Made by a program: the position numbers and the translations under genes | From: Streptomyces sp. Ru71 | Lineage (GTDB): Bacteria > Actinomycetota > Actinomycetes > Streptomycetales > Streptomycetaceae | Direction: 5' to 3' | DNA length: 51,523 bases | Assembly: GCF_002920535.1 (NCBI RefSeq) | Contig: NZ_PQSS01000055.1 | Span: 1-51,523 of the forward strand | The notes under the pieces: model-generated | What the model saw: the letters and a program-made list of their open reading frames with translations, nothing else | Told to the model about the DNA's origin: nothing | Databases searched by the model: none | Part shown: positions 23,996 to 32,783 of the stretch, piece by piece | Numbering within the stretch: position 1 is the stretch's first letter | Layout: each line of letters starts with the position of its first letter

Positions 23996-25282
23996 ATGAA
24001 GACGCCGGGGGCCGGGCCCACGACCGGCACCGTGGTGCAGAAGTACGGCGGCAGTTCGCTGGCCACGCCCGAACACCTGCACAAGGTCGCACAGCGCGTC
24101 GCCGCGACCGCCGGCTCCGGCCGGCGGGTGGCCGTGGTCGTCTCGGCACAGGGCAAGACCACCGACCGACTGCTCGGCGCGGCCCACGAGATCAACCCGC
24201 ACCCCGCCGGACGGGAGCTGGACCTGCTGCTCGCCACCGGCGAGACCGCCTCCGCGTCGCTGACGGCCATGGCCCTGCAGCGGCTCGGCGTCGCCGCGAC
24301 CGCGCTGAGCGGGGCGCACACGGGCATCCTGGGCACCGGGCCGCACGGCGCCGGGGTCGTGGCCGCGGTCGACACCGAGCGCGTCGAAGGGCTCCTGGCG
24401 GCCGGGCACGTGGTGGTGATCGCCGGCTTCCAGGCGGTCGGCGCGGACGGCGAGCTCGTCACCCTCGGCCGGGGCGGCTCCGACACCACGGCCGTGGCCG
24501 TCGCCGCCGAACTCGGCGCCGGCCACTGCGAGATCTACACCGACGTGCCCGGGGTGCTGACCGCGGACCCGCGTCTGGTGCCGGGCGCCCGGCTGCTGCC
24601 CGAGCTGGACATGGACGTCATGGCCGAGATGGCCTTCGCCGGCGCCAAGGTCATGCACTCGCGCGCGGTGGAGCTGGCCGCCCTGTGCGGCATCGACATC
24701 CACGTGGGGCACGCGGCCGGCCGGGACATCGGCACCCGAATCCATGCCAACGACGGAGAGAGCATGCTGGAGACCAGGACCGCCGTCGTGGCGGTCGTGC
24801 ACGATCAGAACGTCGCGCAGGTCACCGTGCGCACCGGCCGGGCCCTGGAGAACCCCGCGCGGGAGATCTTCCGCGCCCTGGACCGGCAGGCCGTGCCGGC
24901 CGACATGACGACCGTGGTCGCCGAGACGGGCGGCGGGCACGCGGTCACGCTGACGGTCCCGCACACCCGGGTCGAGGCCGTGCGCCGCTCGCTCGCCGAG
25001 CACGCGGGCGGCTCGGCCGGCGCGGTGACCGTGGACGAGTCCGTGGCCACCGTGTCGATCGTCGGCAAGGGCCTGCTCAGCCGCCCCCGGTACGCGGCAC
25101 GCATGCTCGACGCGCTCACCGGCCGCGGCATCCACGCCGGTTCGCTGACGGCCTCGCAGTCCCGTGTGTCGGTCACCGTGCCGCAGGGCGAGGTGGGCCA
25201 GGCCGTACGCCTGCTGCACACGGAGTTCGGTCTCGACGCGCCGCAGGACAGCGGCTCGCCGGTGCTGGCCGTCCGCCCCTGA
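23996..25282 (+). CDS. Aspartate kinase of the 3,4-AHBA cluster
   Basis: 428 residues. Kinase domain begins VVQKYGGSSLA; LGRGGSDTTAVAVAAELG and YTDVPGVLTADPRLVP are the conserved substrate and ATP motifs; two ACT domains from about residue 265. It makes aspartyl phosphate, the precursor of the aspartate semialdehyde consumed by the next gene product. Start ATG 23996 behind AACGGGGGCGCG. An internal ATG at 24764 with GGAGAG 4 bases before could give a separate regulatory beta chain, as known for actinobacterial aspartokinases. It is the first gene of the ask-griI-griH run, 52 bases upstream of griI. As a dedicated copy it is probably not the cell's main aspartokinase; feedback behaviour cannot be read from sequence. 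Confidence 0.88.
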   Translation: MKTPGAGPTTGTVVQKYGGSSLATPEHLHKVAQRVAATAGSGRRVAVVVSAQGKTTDRLLGAAHEINPHPAGRELDLLLATGETASASLTAMALQRLGVAATALSGAHTGILGTGPHGAGVVAAVDTERVEGLLAAGHVVVIAGFQAVGADGELVTLGRGGSDTTAVAVAAELGAGHCEIYTDVPGVLTADPRLVPGARLLPELDMDVMAEMAFAGAKVMHSRAVELAALCGIDIHVGHAAGRDIGTRIHANDGESMLETRTAVVAVVHDQNVAQVTVRTGRALENPAREIFRALDRQAVPADMTTVVAETGGGHAVTLTVPHTRVEAVRRSLAEHAGGSAGAVTVDESVATVSIVGKGLLSRPRYAARMLDALTGRGIHAGSLTASQSRVSVTVPQGEVGQAVRLLHTEFGLDAPQDSGSPVLAVRP

Positions 25283-25334
25283 CCGCGTCCCTCTGCCGGC
25301 CCCGGGCGGCACCGACGACACCACAGGAGTACCC

Positions 25335-26171
25335 ATGACCACCCTGACCGCGCCCGACGTCCATCTGCCCTTCGCCCGCAGGCTGCGGCTGAACCGGCTG
25401 CACCACCACACGCCGGGCCGCCTGCTGATCGTCCCCCTCGACCACTCCGTCACCGACGGCCCCGTCACCGGCGGCAGCCGGCTGGGCTCGCTGGTGGGCG
25501 AGCTGGCCTCGCACCACGTCGACGCGGTGGTGCTGCACAAGGGCTCGGTACGGCTGGTGGACCCCGAGTGGTTCACCCGTACCTCGCTGATCGTGCACCT
25601 GAGCGCCAGCACCGTGCACGCGCCCGACCCCGACACCAAGTACCTGGTCGCCAGCGTCGAGGAGAGCCTGCGCTGGGGCGCCGACGCGGTCAGCGTGCAT
25701 GTGAACCTGGGCTCCGGCGAGGAGGCCCGCCAGGTCGCCGACCTCGCCGCGGTCGCCGACGCCTGCGACCGCTGGAACGTCCCGCTGATGGCGATGATGT
25801 ACCCGCGCGGCCCCCGGATCGACAATCCGCGCGACCCCGCGCTGGTCGCCCACGCCGTCCAGCTCGCCGCCGACCTCGGCGCCGACGTCGTCAAGACCCT
25901 CTACGTCGGTGACGTGGAGGCGATGCGGGACGTCACCCGGACCGCACCCGTCCCGGTCGTCGTGGTCGGCGGGCCGCGCACCGACGACGAGAGCGCCACC
26001 CTCGCCTACGTCGCGGACGCCATGAGCGGCGGCGCGGCCGGCGTCGCGATGGGCCGCAACGTGTTCCAGGCCCCGGACCCCGGGGCGATGGCCGACAAAC
26101 TCTCCGACCTCATCCACAACGGGTCCACGGCCGGGCAGGCATCGCCGGCCAAAGGAGCCGTGCCCGCCTGA
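25335..26171 (+). CDS. griI: GriI-type aldolase, first step of 3,4-AHBA synthesis
   Basis: 278 residues of the archaeal-type class I aldolase family (MJ0400). Conserved VPLDHSVTDGP (D36-H37), MMYPRGPRI, and DVVKTLYVGD with the Schiff-base Lys187. The characterised homologue GriI condenses aspartate semialdehyde with dihydroxyacetone phosphate to a C7 ketose used for the benzene ring of 3-amino-4-hydroxybenzoic acid. ATG behind CAGGAG. The alternative is the ADH synthase used for archaeal-type aromatic biosynthesis, but the pairing with aspartokinase and a GriH homologue in an aminophenol cluster points to 3,4-AHBA. Confidence 0.9.
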   Translation: MTTLTAPDVHLPFARRLRLNRLHHHTPGRLLIVPLDHSVTDGPVTGGSRLGSLVGELASHHVDAVVLHKGSVRLVDPEWFTRTSLIVHLSASTVHAPDPDTKYLVASVEESLRWGADAVSVHVNLGSGEEARQVADLAAVADACDRWNVPLMAMMYPRGPRIDNPRDPALVAHAVQLAADLGADVVKTLYVGDVEAMRDVTRTAPVPVVVVGGPRTDDESATLAYVADAMSGGAAGVAMGRNVFQAPDPGAMADKLSDLIHNGSTAGQASPAKGAVPA

Positions 26172-26244
26172 GCAGCGCCCGGGCACCTCGCACCACGTTC
26201 GCGACCGCTCCTCCAGTGACACACAGGAAACGAGGCATACGTCC

Positions 26245-27351
26245 ATGAAGATCAGCTGGCTCGACATCCGTTCGCTCGGCGAGGCCCGGGACGCGATCGT
26301 CCAGGAGGCCCTGCACCACCGGGTGGAGGCGATCGTCGCCGACGACGTGGCGGACCTGAAGGACCTGCCGCCCACTGTCACGAAGGTGCTGCTCCCGCTG
26401 GGCAAGCCGCTGCCGGAGGACTTCGGCGAGGCCACGGTCGTCGTCGTCGACCCGGCCGCGCACGGGGTCACGCCCGCCGAGCTGGCGCTGCGTCACCCCG
26501 AGCTGGAGTTCGGGCGGTTCGTGGAGATCGTCGACGCGCCGACGCTGGAGGACGCCTGCGAGTCGGCGCGCACCGAGAAGTGGAGCGTGCTGCTCTTCCG
26601 CGACCCGACGAAGATCCCCCTGGAGATCGTGATCGCCGCGGCGGCGCGGGCCAAGGGCTCGCTCATCACGGTCGCCCAGGACGTCGAGGAGGCGGAGATC
26701 ATCTTCGGGGTGCTGGAACACGGCTCGGACGGCGTGATGATGGCGCCCAAGGCCGTCGGCGACACCGCCGCGCTCAAGCGGGCCGCCGAGGCGGACGTGC
26801 CGAACCTCGCCCTGGTCGAGCTGCGCGTCGTGAAGACGACGCACATCGGGATGGGTGAGCGGGCCTGCGTGGACACCTGCACGCACTTCCGCGAGGACGA
26901 GGGCATCCTCGTCGGCTCGCACTCCAAGGGCATGATCCTGTGCGTCAGCGAGACCCACCCGCTGCCGTACATGCCGACCCGCCCCTTCCGGGTCAACGCC
27001 GGCGCGATCCACTCGTACACGCTGGGCAAGGACGAGCGCACCAACTACCTCAGCGAGCTGACGGCGGGCAGCAAGGTGACCGCCGTGGACGTCAAGGGCA
27101 ACACCCGGCTGGTGACGGTGGGCCGGGTGAAGATCGAGTCCCGCCCGCTGATCTCCATCGACGCGGAGGCCCCGAACGGGCAGCGGGTCAACCTGATCCT
27201 GCAGGACGACTGGCACGTGCGGGTGCTGGGCCCGGGCGGCGCGGTGCTCAACAGCACCGAACTCAAGCCCGGTGACACGGTGCTGGGCTACCTGCCGAGC
27301 GAGGACCGCCACGTCGGGTACCCGATCAACGAGTTCTGCCTGGAGAAGTAG
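26245..27351 (+). CDS. griH: GriH-type cyclase (3-dehydroquinate synthase II family), 3,4-AHBA synthase
   Basis: 368 residues, DHQ synthase II family (MJ1249 type): VVKTTHIGMGERACVDTCT, LVGSHSKGMILCVSETH, PFRVNAGAIHSY and EFCLEK at the end. In grixazone biosynthesis GriH converts the C7 product of GriI to 3,4-AHBA (established for S. griseus). 73 bases after griI on the same strand; good ribosome site AGGAAACGAGG further upstream. Streptomyces make aromatic amino acids by the ordinary shikimate DHQ synthase, so an archaeal-type enzyme here marks secondary metabolism. Confidence 0.92.
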   Translation: MKISWLDIRSLGEARDAIVQEALHHRVEAIVADDVADLKDLPPTVTKVLLPLGKPLPEDFGEATVVVVDPAAHGVTPAELALRHPELEFGRFVEIVDAPTLEDACESARTEKWSVLLFRDPTKIPLEIVIAAAARAKGSLITVAQDVEEAEIIFGVLEHGSDGVMMAPKAVGDTAALKRAAEADVPNLALVELRVVKTTHIGMGERACVDTCTHFREDEGILVGSHSKGMILCVSETHPLPYMPTRPFRVNAGAIHSYTLGKDERTNYLSELTAGSKVTAVDVKGNTRLVTVGRVKIESRPLISIDAEAPNGQRVNLILQDDWHVRVLGPGGAVLNSTELKPGDTVLGYLPSEDRHVGYPINEFCLEK

Positions 27352-27372
27352 CCCCGTCCTTCCCCCGGCACC

Positions 27373-27406
27373 CGGCCGTGCCGCCCTGCGACGGGCGGCA
27401 CGGCCG
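27373..27406. terminator. Bidirectional terminator between griH and the MFS gene
   Basis: Perfect 14-bp stem (CGGCCGTGCCGCCC / GGGCGGCACGGCCG) with a 6-base loop between two convergent genes. Confidence 0.8.
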
Positions 27407-27413
27407 TCGCGTG

Positions 27414-28760
27414 TCAGCGGCCCGGTTCCCGCGCCGGCTGAGGGGGCGCGGCCGGCTGCCGCGGACCGGCCGCACCGGCCCGCAGCAGCCGCGGAGCCAG
27501 CAGGACGGCCGTCGCACCCACCGCGCCGGCCAGCGCGAACAGCGGAAAGCCCCAGTGCTCCTGGTGACGGCTGATCAGATGGCCGCCGAGCCAGGGGCTG
27601 ACCACCGCACCCACCCGGCCCACACCGGCGACCCAGCCGAGCCCCGGCGCGCGCAGGGACGGCGGATACAGCCGGCCGGCCGCCGCGTAGACCATCGTCG
27701 AGGCGCTGTAGAGCCAGATCCCGGCGAGGGTGATGACGACGTACGTGACCGCCACCGGCAGATGGACGGCGAGCAGGAGCAGCACGCCGGCCGTCAGCAG
27801 GAACCAGATCCCGGACACCCGGACCGGGCCGAAGCGCTCGGCGACCGTGCCCGCGATCAGCATGCCGACGACGCCCCCGGCGTTGAGGGCCATCAGCATC
27901 CCCACCGACGAGGTCACCCCGTACCCGGAGGACCGCATCAGCTGCGGCAGCCAGGTGCTGACCCCGTACACCAGCATCAGCCCGCAGCCCGAGCCGAGCC
28001 ACAGCAGCGCCGTCGACCAGCGGCGGCCCGGTGCGACCAGCCGGCCCACCGCGCGCAGCCGCCCGCCGGCCCCCTCGGCCTCCTCGGCGCGCTCGGCGGC
28101 GGCCGGCACGCCGTGGCGCCGGGCCACCGCCTCGGCCTGTGCCGTGCGCCCCTTGAGCCGCAGCACGGCCGGCGACTCCGGCAGCAGGAACAGCAGCAGC
28201 GGGGCGGCGACGACGGCGGGCAGCACGCCGGCGCCGAACGCCCACCGCCAGCCGTGGTCCGGGATCACCGCCAGGCCCAGCCCGGTCGCGGCCATGCCGC
28301 CCGCGTGATAGCCGGACATCAGCACACCGGTGGCCAGAGCGGCCCGACCGGCTGGGGCGAACTCGGTGACCAGCGCGATACAGACCGGGATCAGCCCGCC
28401 GAGACCGAGGCCGGTCACCAGGCGCCCGGCGGCGAACACCGGGACGGAAGGGGCCAGGGCGCACACACCGGAACCGGCCGAGAAGGCCAGCACACAGCCG
28501 ACCAGCACGGGCCGGCGGCCGAGCCCGTCGGTGAGGCTGCCGCAGCCCAGCGCGCCGAGCAGCATCCCGAAGGTGGTCCAGCTGCCGATGGTGCCGGCCG
28601 TCGCCGCGCCCAGGCCGAAGTGCGCGTCGTCGAGCAGATACGGCAGCGCGGCGCCGTAGACCATGACGTCGAAGCCGTCGAAGAAGACCGCCGTCCAGCA
28701 CAGCGCGAGCACGGCCGCGGTGGCCGCGGGGAACGTCCGGGGGGTCGTGGAGAGGGACAT
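27414..28760 (-). CDS. MFS transporter, aromatic acid:H+ symporter type
   Basis: 448 residues with 12 membrane segments. FFDGFDVMVYGAALPYLL in TM1 and the following SLTDGLGRRP loop are hallmarks of the AAHS group (PcaK/BenK type), which move benzoate-like acids. A long Ala/Arg loop separates TM6 and TM7. Within this cluster it may carry 3,4-AHBA or a related aminophenol acid, in or out. ATG with AAGG upstream. Last gene of the minus-strand run, separated from the copper oxidase by a large hairpin. Confidence 0.85.
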   Translation of the reverse strand: MSLSTTPRTFPAATAAVLALCWTAVFFDGFDVMVYGAALPYLLDDAHFGLGAATAGTIGSWTTFGMLLGALGCGSLTDGLGRRPVLVGCVLAFSAGSGVCALAPSVPVFAAGRLVTGLGLGGLIPVCIALVTEFAPAGRAALATGVLMSGYHAGGMAATGLGLAVIPDHGWRWAFGAGVLPAVVAAPLLLFLLPESPAVLRLKGRTAQAEAVARRHGVPAAAERAEEAEGAGGRLRAVGRLVAPGRRWSTALLWLGSGCGLMLVYGVSTWLPQLMRSSGYGVTSSVGMLMALNAGGVVGMLIAGTVAERFGPVRVSGIWFLLTAGVLLLLAVHLPVAVTYVVITLAGIWLYSASTMVYAAAGRLYPPSLRAPGLGWVAGVGRVGAVVSPWLGGHLISRHQEHWGFPLFALAGAVGATAVLLAPRLLRAGAAGPRQPAAPPQPAREPGR

Positions 28761-28790
28761 GGTGAGCCTTCGGTGTCCGAAGCGGAAACG

Positions 28791-28840
28791 GCGGCGCCGG
28801 ACCTCGGGCCGTGTGGGGCTGTTCCGAGGTCCGGCGCCGC
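28791..28840 (-). terminator. Large hairpin between the copper oxidase and MFS genes
   Basis: Perfect 17-bp stem (GCGGCGCCGGACCTCGG / CCGAGGTCCGGCGCCGC), 16-base loop, no T run on the minus strand. Probably a terminator or partial read-through site. Confidence 0.65.
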
Positions 28841-28850
28841 CGGAGGGGAG

Positions 28851-29771
28851 CTACTTGTCGTAGCGGTACCACTTGGTGTGGTCGATGAGGTCCGCCGGCG
28901 TCATGGTGTGCCAGGGGCCGAGCGGGGTGTGCAGCGAGGGCACGTCCTCGGTGTCCTCGATCGGCAGGTAGTGCGGCACGTGCGGGTGCCGCTGCTGCCA
29001 CAGCGACCAGCACCGGTCGATCATGCAGTGGTTGAGGAAGAACACCGGGTCGTTCGGGGAGCCGATGTACATCATGTGGCCGCCCACCCAGACGTGCCCG
29101 GCCGCGTGCAGCTTGCCCGCCTTCTCCTCCCAGGGGAACTTGGTGTAGCCCTCCAGGTGGTTGCGGAAGCTGTTGTACGGCGCCTCGCTGCCCGAGGTGT
29201 GGTTGAACGGCGCGCTGTCGTAGACGGTCAGGTTCAGGGTGTCGTCCAGCTCCTTGGGCGTGGGGAGCTTGTCCGTCAGGGTGCCCATGTCGCGGACCAG
29301 GTAGTCGCGGTCGTCCTGGGTGTAGTGGCCGTTGAGGGCGGGGTTCTCGTCACCCACCGGCACGACGCTGACGTTGAGGACCCAGCCGTTGTCCCGGGCG
29401 AACGCGCCGGTCATCACCCGCCGGTCGCCGGGCCGGCCGTTGCCGCCCATGAACTCCTCGTCCCACAGCGGGGAGTCCTCGCCGTGGTCGATGCTCCAGT
29501 CCCAGTACGGCAGGGTGACCCGCGGGTCGACCTTCTGCAGTTCGCGTTCGAAGCGCAGCAGGTACTGCCGGTGCCAGGGCAGGAAGCCGGGGTTGATGTG
29601 GCCGAGCCGCTTGCCGGTCTCCTTGTCGAGGTAGTCCGTGGAGTTGACCCGTATGTGCAGGGCCACGAACCGGTCGTAGATCCCTCTGCGCTTGATCTCC
29701 TTGACGGCGTGGATGAAGCGGCGCTTCTCCTCGCGGGTCATGTCCAGATGGTTCTTGCGGATGTGCGCCAT
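28851..29771 (-). CDS. griF: Tyrosinase-type copper oxidase (o-aminophenol oxidase, GriF-like)
   Basis: 306 residues. Type 3 copper protein: CuA ligands H39, H58, H67 (VALHIRVN; GHINPGFLPWHR) and CuB ligands H222, H226, H248 (LHAAGHVWVGG; NDPVFFLNHCMIDRCW). Residue 247, usually His just before the third CuB ligand, is Asn. The gene follows a MelC1/GriE-type chaperone and carries no signal peptide, like Streptomyces tyrosinases. In the grixazone pathway GriF oxidises 3-amino-4-hydroxybenzaldehyde to a quinone imine that forms the phenoxazinone. An o-nitrosating oxidase (NspF type) or a plain tyrosinase are the alternatives. Confidence 0.85.
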   Translation of the reverse strand: MAHIRKNHLDMTREEKRRFIHAVKEIKRRGIYDRFVALHIRVNSTDYLDKETGKRLGHINPGFLPWHRQYLLRFERELQKVDPRVTLPYWDWSIDHGEDSPLWDEEFMGGNGRPGDRRVMTGAFARDNGWVLNVSVVPVGDENPALNGHYTQDDRDYLVRDMGTLTDKLPTPKELDDTLNLTVYDSAPFNHTSGSEAPYNSFRNHLEGYTKFPWEEKAGKLHAAGHVWVGGHMMYIGSPNDPVFFLNHCMIDRCWSLWQQRHPHVPHYLPIEDTEDVPSLHTPLGPWHTMTPADLIDHTKWYRYDK

Positions 29772-29812
29772 GGCGGGGTGTCCGTTCGTCCTTGATGAGG
29801 TCGCGGGGCGTG

Positions 29813-30205
29813 TCAGGCGTCGACGACGGTGATGTGGGAGCCGTGCGGCGAGGGCAGCAGGGCCGCTCCGCGCAGCTCCTCGACGGCCCGGCGCGCGGCG
29901 TGCAGCGGGGTGGGCGCCATCTCGTAGTGGCACATGGAGCTGAGGTAGGCGTGCTCGCCGAACTTCATCAGGTGCAGCGGACGCCCGTCGATGGTGACGC
30001 CGCCGCCCTCGGAGGCGGGCGCGACGCGGATGGTGCGGCCCTGGTAGCGCTCGGTGTGGCCGGTGTCGGCGGCGCCGGCGGCCGCGGCGGCCGGCTCCTG
30101 TGCGGTGTCGCCCGCGGCGCCGGTGGCGAACGGGACCGCTCCGGCGGCGGCGACGAAGGCCGCGCCCGCGGTGAGTTTGACGACGTCGCGCCGGTCCATG
30201 GACAT
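29813..30205 (-). CDS. griE: Copper chaperone for the tyrosinase-type oxidase (MelC1/GriE-like)
   Basis: 130 residues. Tat-type signal (DRRDVVKLTAGAAFVAAAGA) with twin Arg, then a His-containing domain TIDGRPLHLMKF...HAYLSSMCHYEMAPTP that matches MelC1, which loads copper into and exports the apo-oxidase. ATG start with AAAGAGG 8 bases upstream; 41 bases before the oxidase gene, as in melC operons. The signal is supplied here rather than by the oxidase, in line with piggyback export. Confidence 0.85.
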   Translation of the reverse strand: MSMDRRDVVKLTAGAAFVAAAGAVPFATGAAGDTAQEPAAAAAGAADTGHTERYQGRTIRVAPASEGGGVTIDGRPLHLMKFGEHAYLSSMCHYEMAPTPLHAARRAVEELRGAALLPSPHGSHITVVDA

Positions 30206-30251
30206 GTGCGTGCCTCTTTCGTGAGTGACGGGGAAATCGGTCGCGGTTGCC

Positions 30252-31616
30252 TCAGCCGGCGACCACGACGCCCTTGGGCTCCAGCAGGAACTGGGTGTAG
30301 TTGTCGTCGTGCGGGATGCCCGGCACGGCCGTCCACGGCAGCACGGTGCCGCGCGTCACCTTGCGCACGCTGGGCTCGCGCACCGCCGCGTCCAGCAGGT
30401 CCTCGCGGTCGGTGAGCAGGTTGAGGACGAGGGAGTCGCGCAGCGGTGCCGTGCCGTCGGCCTCGGTCCAGGGCGCGACGACGACGAACGGGAAGGGCAG
30501 TTCGACACCGACGGCCGGATGGTCGGCGCGGTCGGCGGACAGCACCAGCGGGCGCAGCAGGCAGGAACCGTCGGGCAGCTCCACCACCGGTCCGGCGCCG
30601 TCGTGGCGGGCGCTGTGGTCGGTCAGGCCGGCCGGCAGCGCCGCGATCTGCCCGCGGATGCGCTCGGCCCGCTCCCGGTCGGTGACCAGCAGGGTGGCGC
30701 CCTCGTCGGTGGCGGACACCGACGGCAGGGCGGCGAGGTGCCGGGCGAGCCGGTCGGCGACGTCGGGCGCGGGCCGGGTGGTGAGCACCGCGGAGAGGTT
30801 GGTGCAGCGGGTGCCGCCGTCGAACGCGGCGGACAGCGCCAGATGGGCGACGACCGTGTCGTCCGGGTCGGTGTCCAGCAGGGCCTTGGTGCGGCCGGGC
30901 CCGCGCACCGCGACCGACTCCGCGCCGCGCCAGCGCCGCACCGCGCTGTCCCCGCCGTAGACGATGCCCCGGTCGGCCTCGCTCAGCAGGAACTCGCCGG
31001 TGCGGTGGGAGCAGGGCAGATACGCGGCCTTGTGGGCGGGCAGGCCCGCCGCGAGCAGGGCGCGCAGCAGCCGCAGCGGGGTGAACGGGTCGCGGCTGCC
31101 GGGCCGTACGACGACGCTGTAGCCGTGGTAGAGGGCCTGCGCCCAGGTGACGTTGGGCACCGGGTGGTTGCTGGCCATGACGGCGGCGAACACCCGGCCG
31201 CGGGGCACCCAGCGGGTCTCGTAGCCCTCGCCGAAGCCGGTGCCGGGCAGTTCGGCGGCGGTGGTCTCGGGCAGTTCGCACAGCTCGGCGGTCAGGTCGC
31301 GGATCGCCTGCCGCAGGGCGGCCCTGGTCAGACCGGTGGCGTGGGCGGTGTGCCGGAGGTAGTCCTCGGGGCTCTCGCCGTCCAGGTCGGCCGCGGCGAA
31401 CAGCTCGGCGGCACGCTCGAAGACATGGGCGCCGGGCGGGCGGCCGTCGGCGTGCCGGCGCAGCTCGCCGAGTGCCGCGACCGCCATCAGCTGGGGCGCG
31501 GTGCCGATGTCGGCGAGGTCGCCGCCGCGCACGCTGGGCAGCGGGGCGCGGTCGGAGCTGGGCTGGGTGCGGCCGCAGACGAACGGGTCGACGGTGAGCA
31601 GGGCGGCGGTGGCCAT
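30252..31616 (-). CDS. ALDH-superfamily acyl reductase (half of GriC/GriD-type carboxylic acid reductase)
   Basis: 454 residues, aldehyde dehydrogenase superfamily: AAVMASNHPVPN (Asn near 150), YHGYSVVVRPGSRDP and nucleophile Cys271 in GGTRCTNLSA. It would reduce an activated 3,4-AHBA (acyl-AMP or thioester) to the aldehyde using NAD(P)H. TGATG overlap with the upstream ligase-like gene. GriC and GriD of S. griseus together form a carboxylic acid reductase, and this pair is of that type; I do not recall with certainty which name belongs to which subunit. A 46-base gap to the copper chaperone suggests one transcript. Confidence 0.78.
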   Translation of the reverse strand: MATAALLTVDPFVCGRTQPSSDRAPLPSVRGGDLADIGTAPQLMAVAALGELRRHADGRPPGAHVFERAAELFAAADLDGESPEDYLRHTAHATGLTRAALRQAIRDLTAELCELPETTAAELPGTGFGEGYETRWVPRGRVFAAVMASNHPVPNVTWAQALYHGYSVVVRPGSRDPFTPLRLLRALLAAGLPAHKAAYLPCSHRTGEFLLSEADRGIVYGGDSAVRRWRGAESVAVRGPGRTKALLDTDPDDTVVAHLALSAAFDGGTRCTNLSAVLTTRPAPDVADRLARHLAALPSVSATDEGATLLVTDRERAERIRGQIAALPAGLTDHSARHDGAGPVVELPDGSCLLRPLVLSADRADHPAVGVELPFPFVVVAPWTEADGTAPLRDSLVLNLLTDREDLLDAAVREPSVRKVTRGTVLPWTAVPGIPHDDNYTQFLLEPKGVVVAG

Positions 31617-32680
31617 CAGTAGACCCCCTCGATGACGCGGACGTCGTCGACGCTGCGGTAGGTCTGCACATCGGCCAGCCCGTCCACGGGTGAGCCGTCG
31701 GCCGCGGCGACGCGGATCGCGCTGTCCCGCTCCAGCACGTTGGGCAGGAACATCTCCTCGCTCACCAGGTGCAGCCGCACCCGGCCGCGCTCCCCCGGCG
31801 CCACCAGCGCGCCGTCGTCGTCGACGAGTTGGAGCCGGGTGGTGTCCGGGTAGGGCTCGAAGACGCAGCGGTGGGTGTCGTCCGGCCGGGGCGGGCGCTG
31901 CGGGGCGACGCCCATGAGGCTGTTGCCGTAGATGCCGACGACCGCGGCCTCGGGGAAGAACACCTCGTCGAGCTGGCGCAGGTTCTCGGCGCTGATGGAG
32001 GTGCCCGCCCAGATGATCGCCCGCACACCGCGGCGCACCGCCTCGTACAGCTTCGGCCGGGCGCAGATGGCCTCCAGCAGCGGCGGGGTGGTGCTCAGCA
32101 CGGTCACCGGCTGGCTGCTCAGGACGGTCTCGGCCTGGTCCAGGACGTGCTGGACGTACTCGTCGGTGTCCGCCTGGCGGCCCTGGCCCAGCAGCCGCTT
32201 GACCCAGCGCGGGTCGAGGTCGACGGTGTAGAACAGGCCGCGGCCCAGGGCGGCGTACCCGGCGACGTCGAAGCCGATGACGTGCGGTCCGCTGGGGCCC
32301 AGGTGAAGCCAGTTGCCGCGCTCGGGCACGCCGGCGTCGATGAGGCGCTGCCGGGCCCATTCGAGCATCACGGAGCGGTAGCCGCTGTCGACGATGCGCT
32401 TGGGCGAGCCGGTGGTGCCGCCGGAGTCGTACACCCGGAAGGCGTGGCCGGACAGGCCCCGGGGGATCAGGTCCTCGGCGGGCACGGTGCGCAGCTCGGC
32501 GCTGACGTCGGGGAAGTGGGCCAGGTCGGCGAGGCCCCGCACGTCGGTGACCGGGTCGAAGCCCAGCGTGGGCCGTTTGGCGAGCCAGAACGCGGAGCCG
32601 GTGTCCGCCCCGAAGTGCCAGGCCATGGCGGTGCGTATGTGCTGGTCGAATGCGGAGTCGGTACGGGTGGCTGTGGTCAT
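31616..32680 (-). CDS. AMP-forming ligase-like protein (other half of carboxylic acid reductase)
   Basis: 354 residues of the PaaK-like adenylate-forming group. ATP-binding motif YDSGGTTGSPKRIV at about 84, IYGNSL, and ERGRVRLHL later. It lacks the C-terminal subdomain of full-length ligases (phenylacetate-CoA ligases are about 430 residues). It should activate 3,4-AHBA for the ALDH-like partner, whose ATG overlaps its stop by one base. ATG 32680 chosen because homologous sequence starts here; GAGGAG lies about 12 bases upstream. A longer in-frame start at 32725 would begin inside a hairpin. Confidence 0.8.
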   Translation of the reverse strand: MTTATRTDSAFDQHIRTAMAWHFGADTGSAFWLAKRPTLGFDPVTDVRGLADLAHFPDVSAELRTVPAEDLIPRGLSGHAFRVYDSGGTTGSPKRIVDSGYRSVMLEWARQRLIDAGVPERGNWLHLGPSGPHVIGFDVAGYAALGRGLFYTVDLDPRWVKRLLGQGRQADTDEYVQHVLDQAETVLSSQPVTVLSTTPPLLEAICARPKLYEAVRRGVRAIIWAGTSISAENLRQLDEVFFPEAAVVGIYGNSLMGVAPQRPPRPDDTHRCVFEPYPDTTRLQLVDDDGALVAPGERGRVRLHLVSEEMFLPNVLERDSAIRVAAADGSPVDGLADVQTYRSVDDVRVIEGVY

Positions 32681-32708
32681 GGCAGCGATGCGCTCCTCGA
32701 CATGGAAA

Positions 32709-32740
32709 GGCGCCGACCCGCTCATCCTTCGGTCGGCGCC
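32709..32740 (-). terminator. Terminator/attenuator between MFS gene and ligase gene
   Basis: Perfect 10-bp stem (GGCGCCGACC / GGTCGGCGCC), 12-base loop; on the minus strand it is followed by TTTCC. Its end lies 28 bases upstream of the ligase ATG. Confidence 0.6.
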
Positions 32741-32783
32741 TATCGCTGCTGTATCGCTGTTGTTTCGCGGGGTCGTGACGTGC

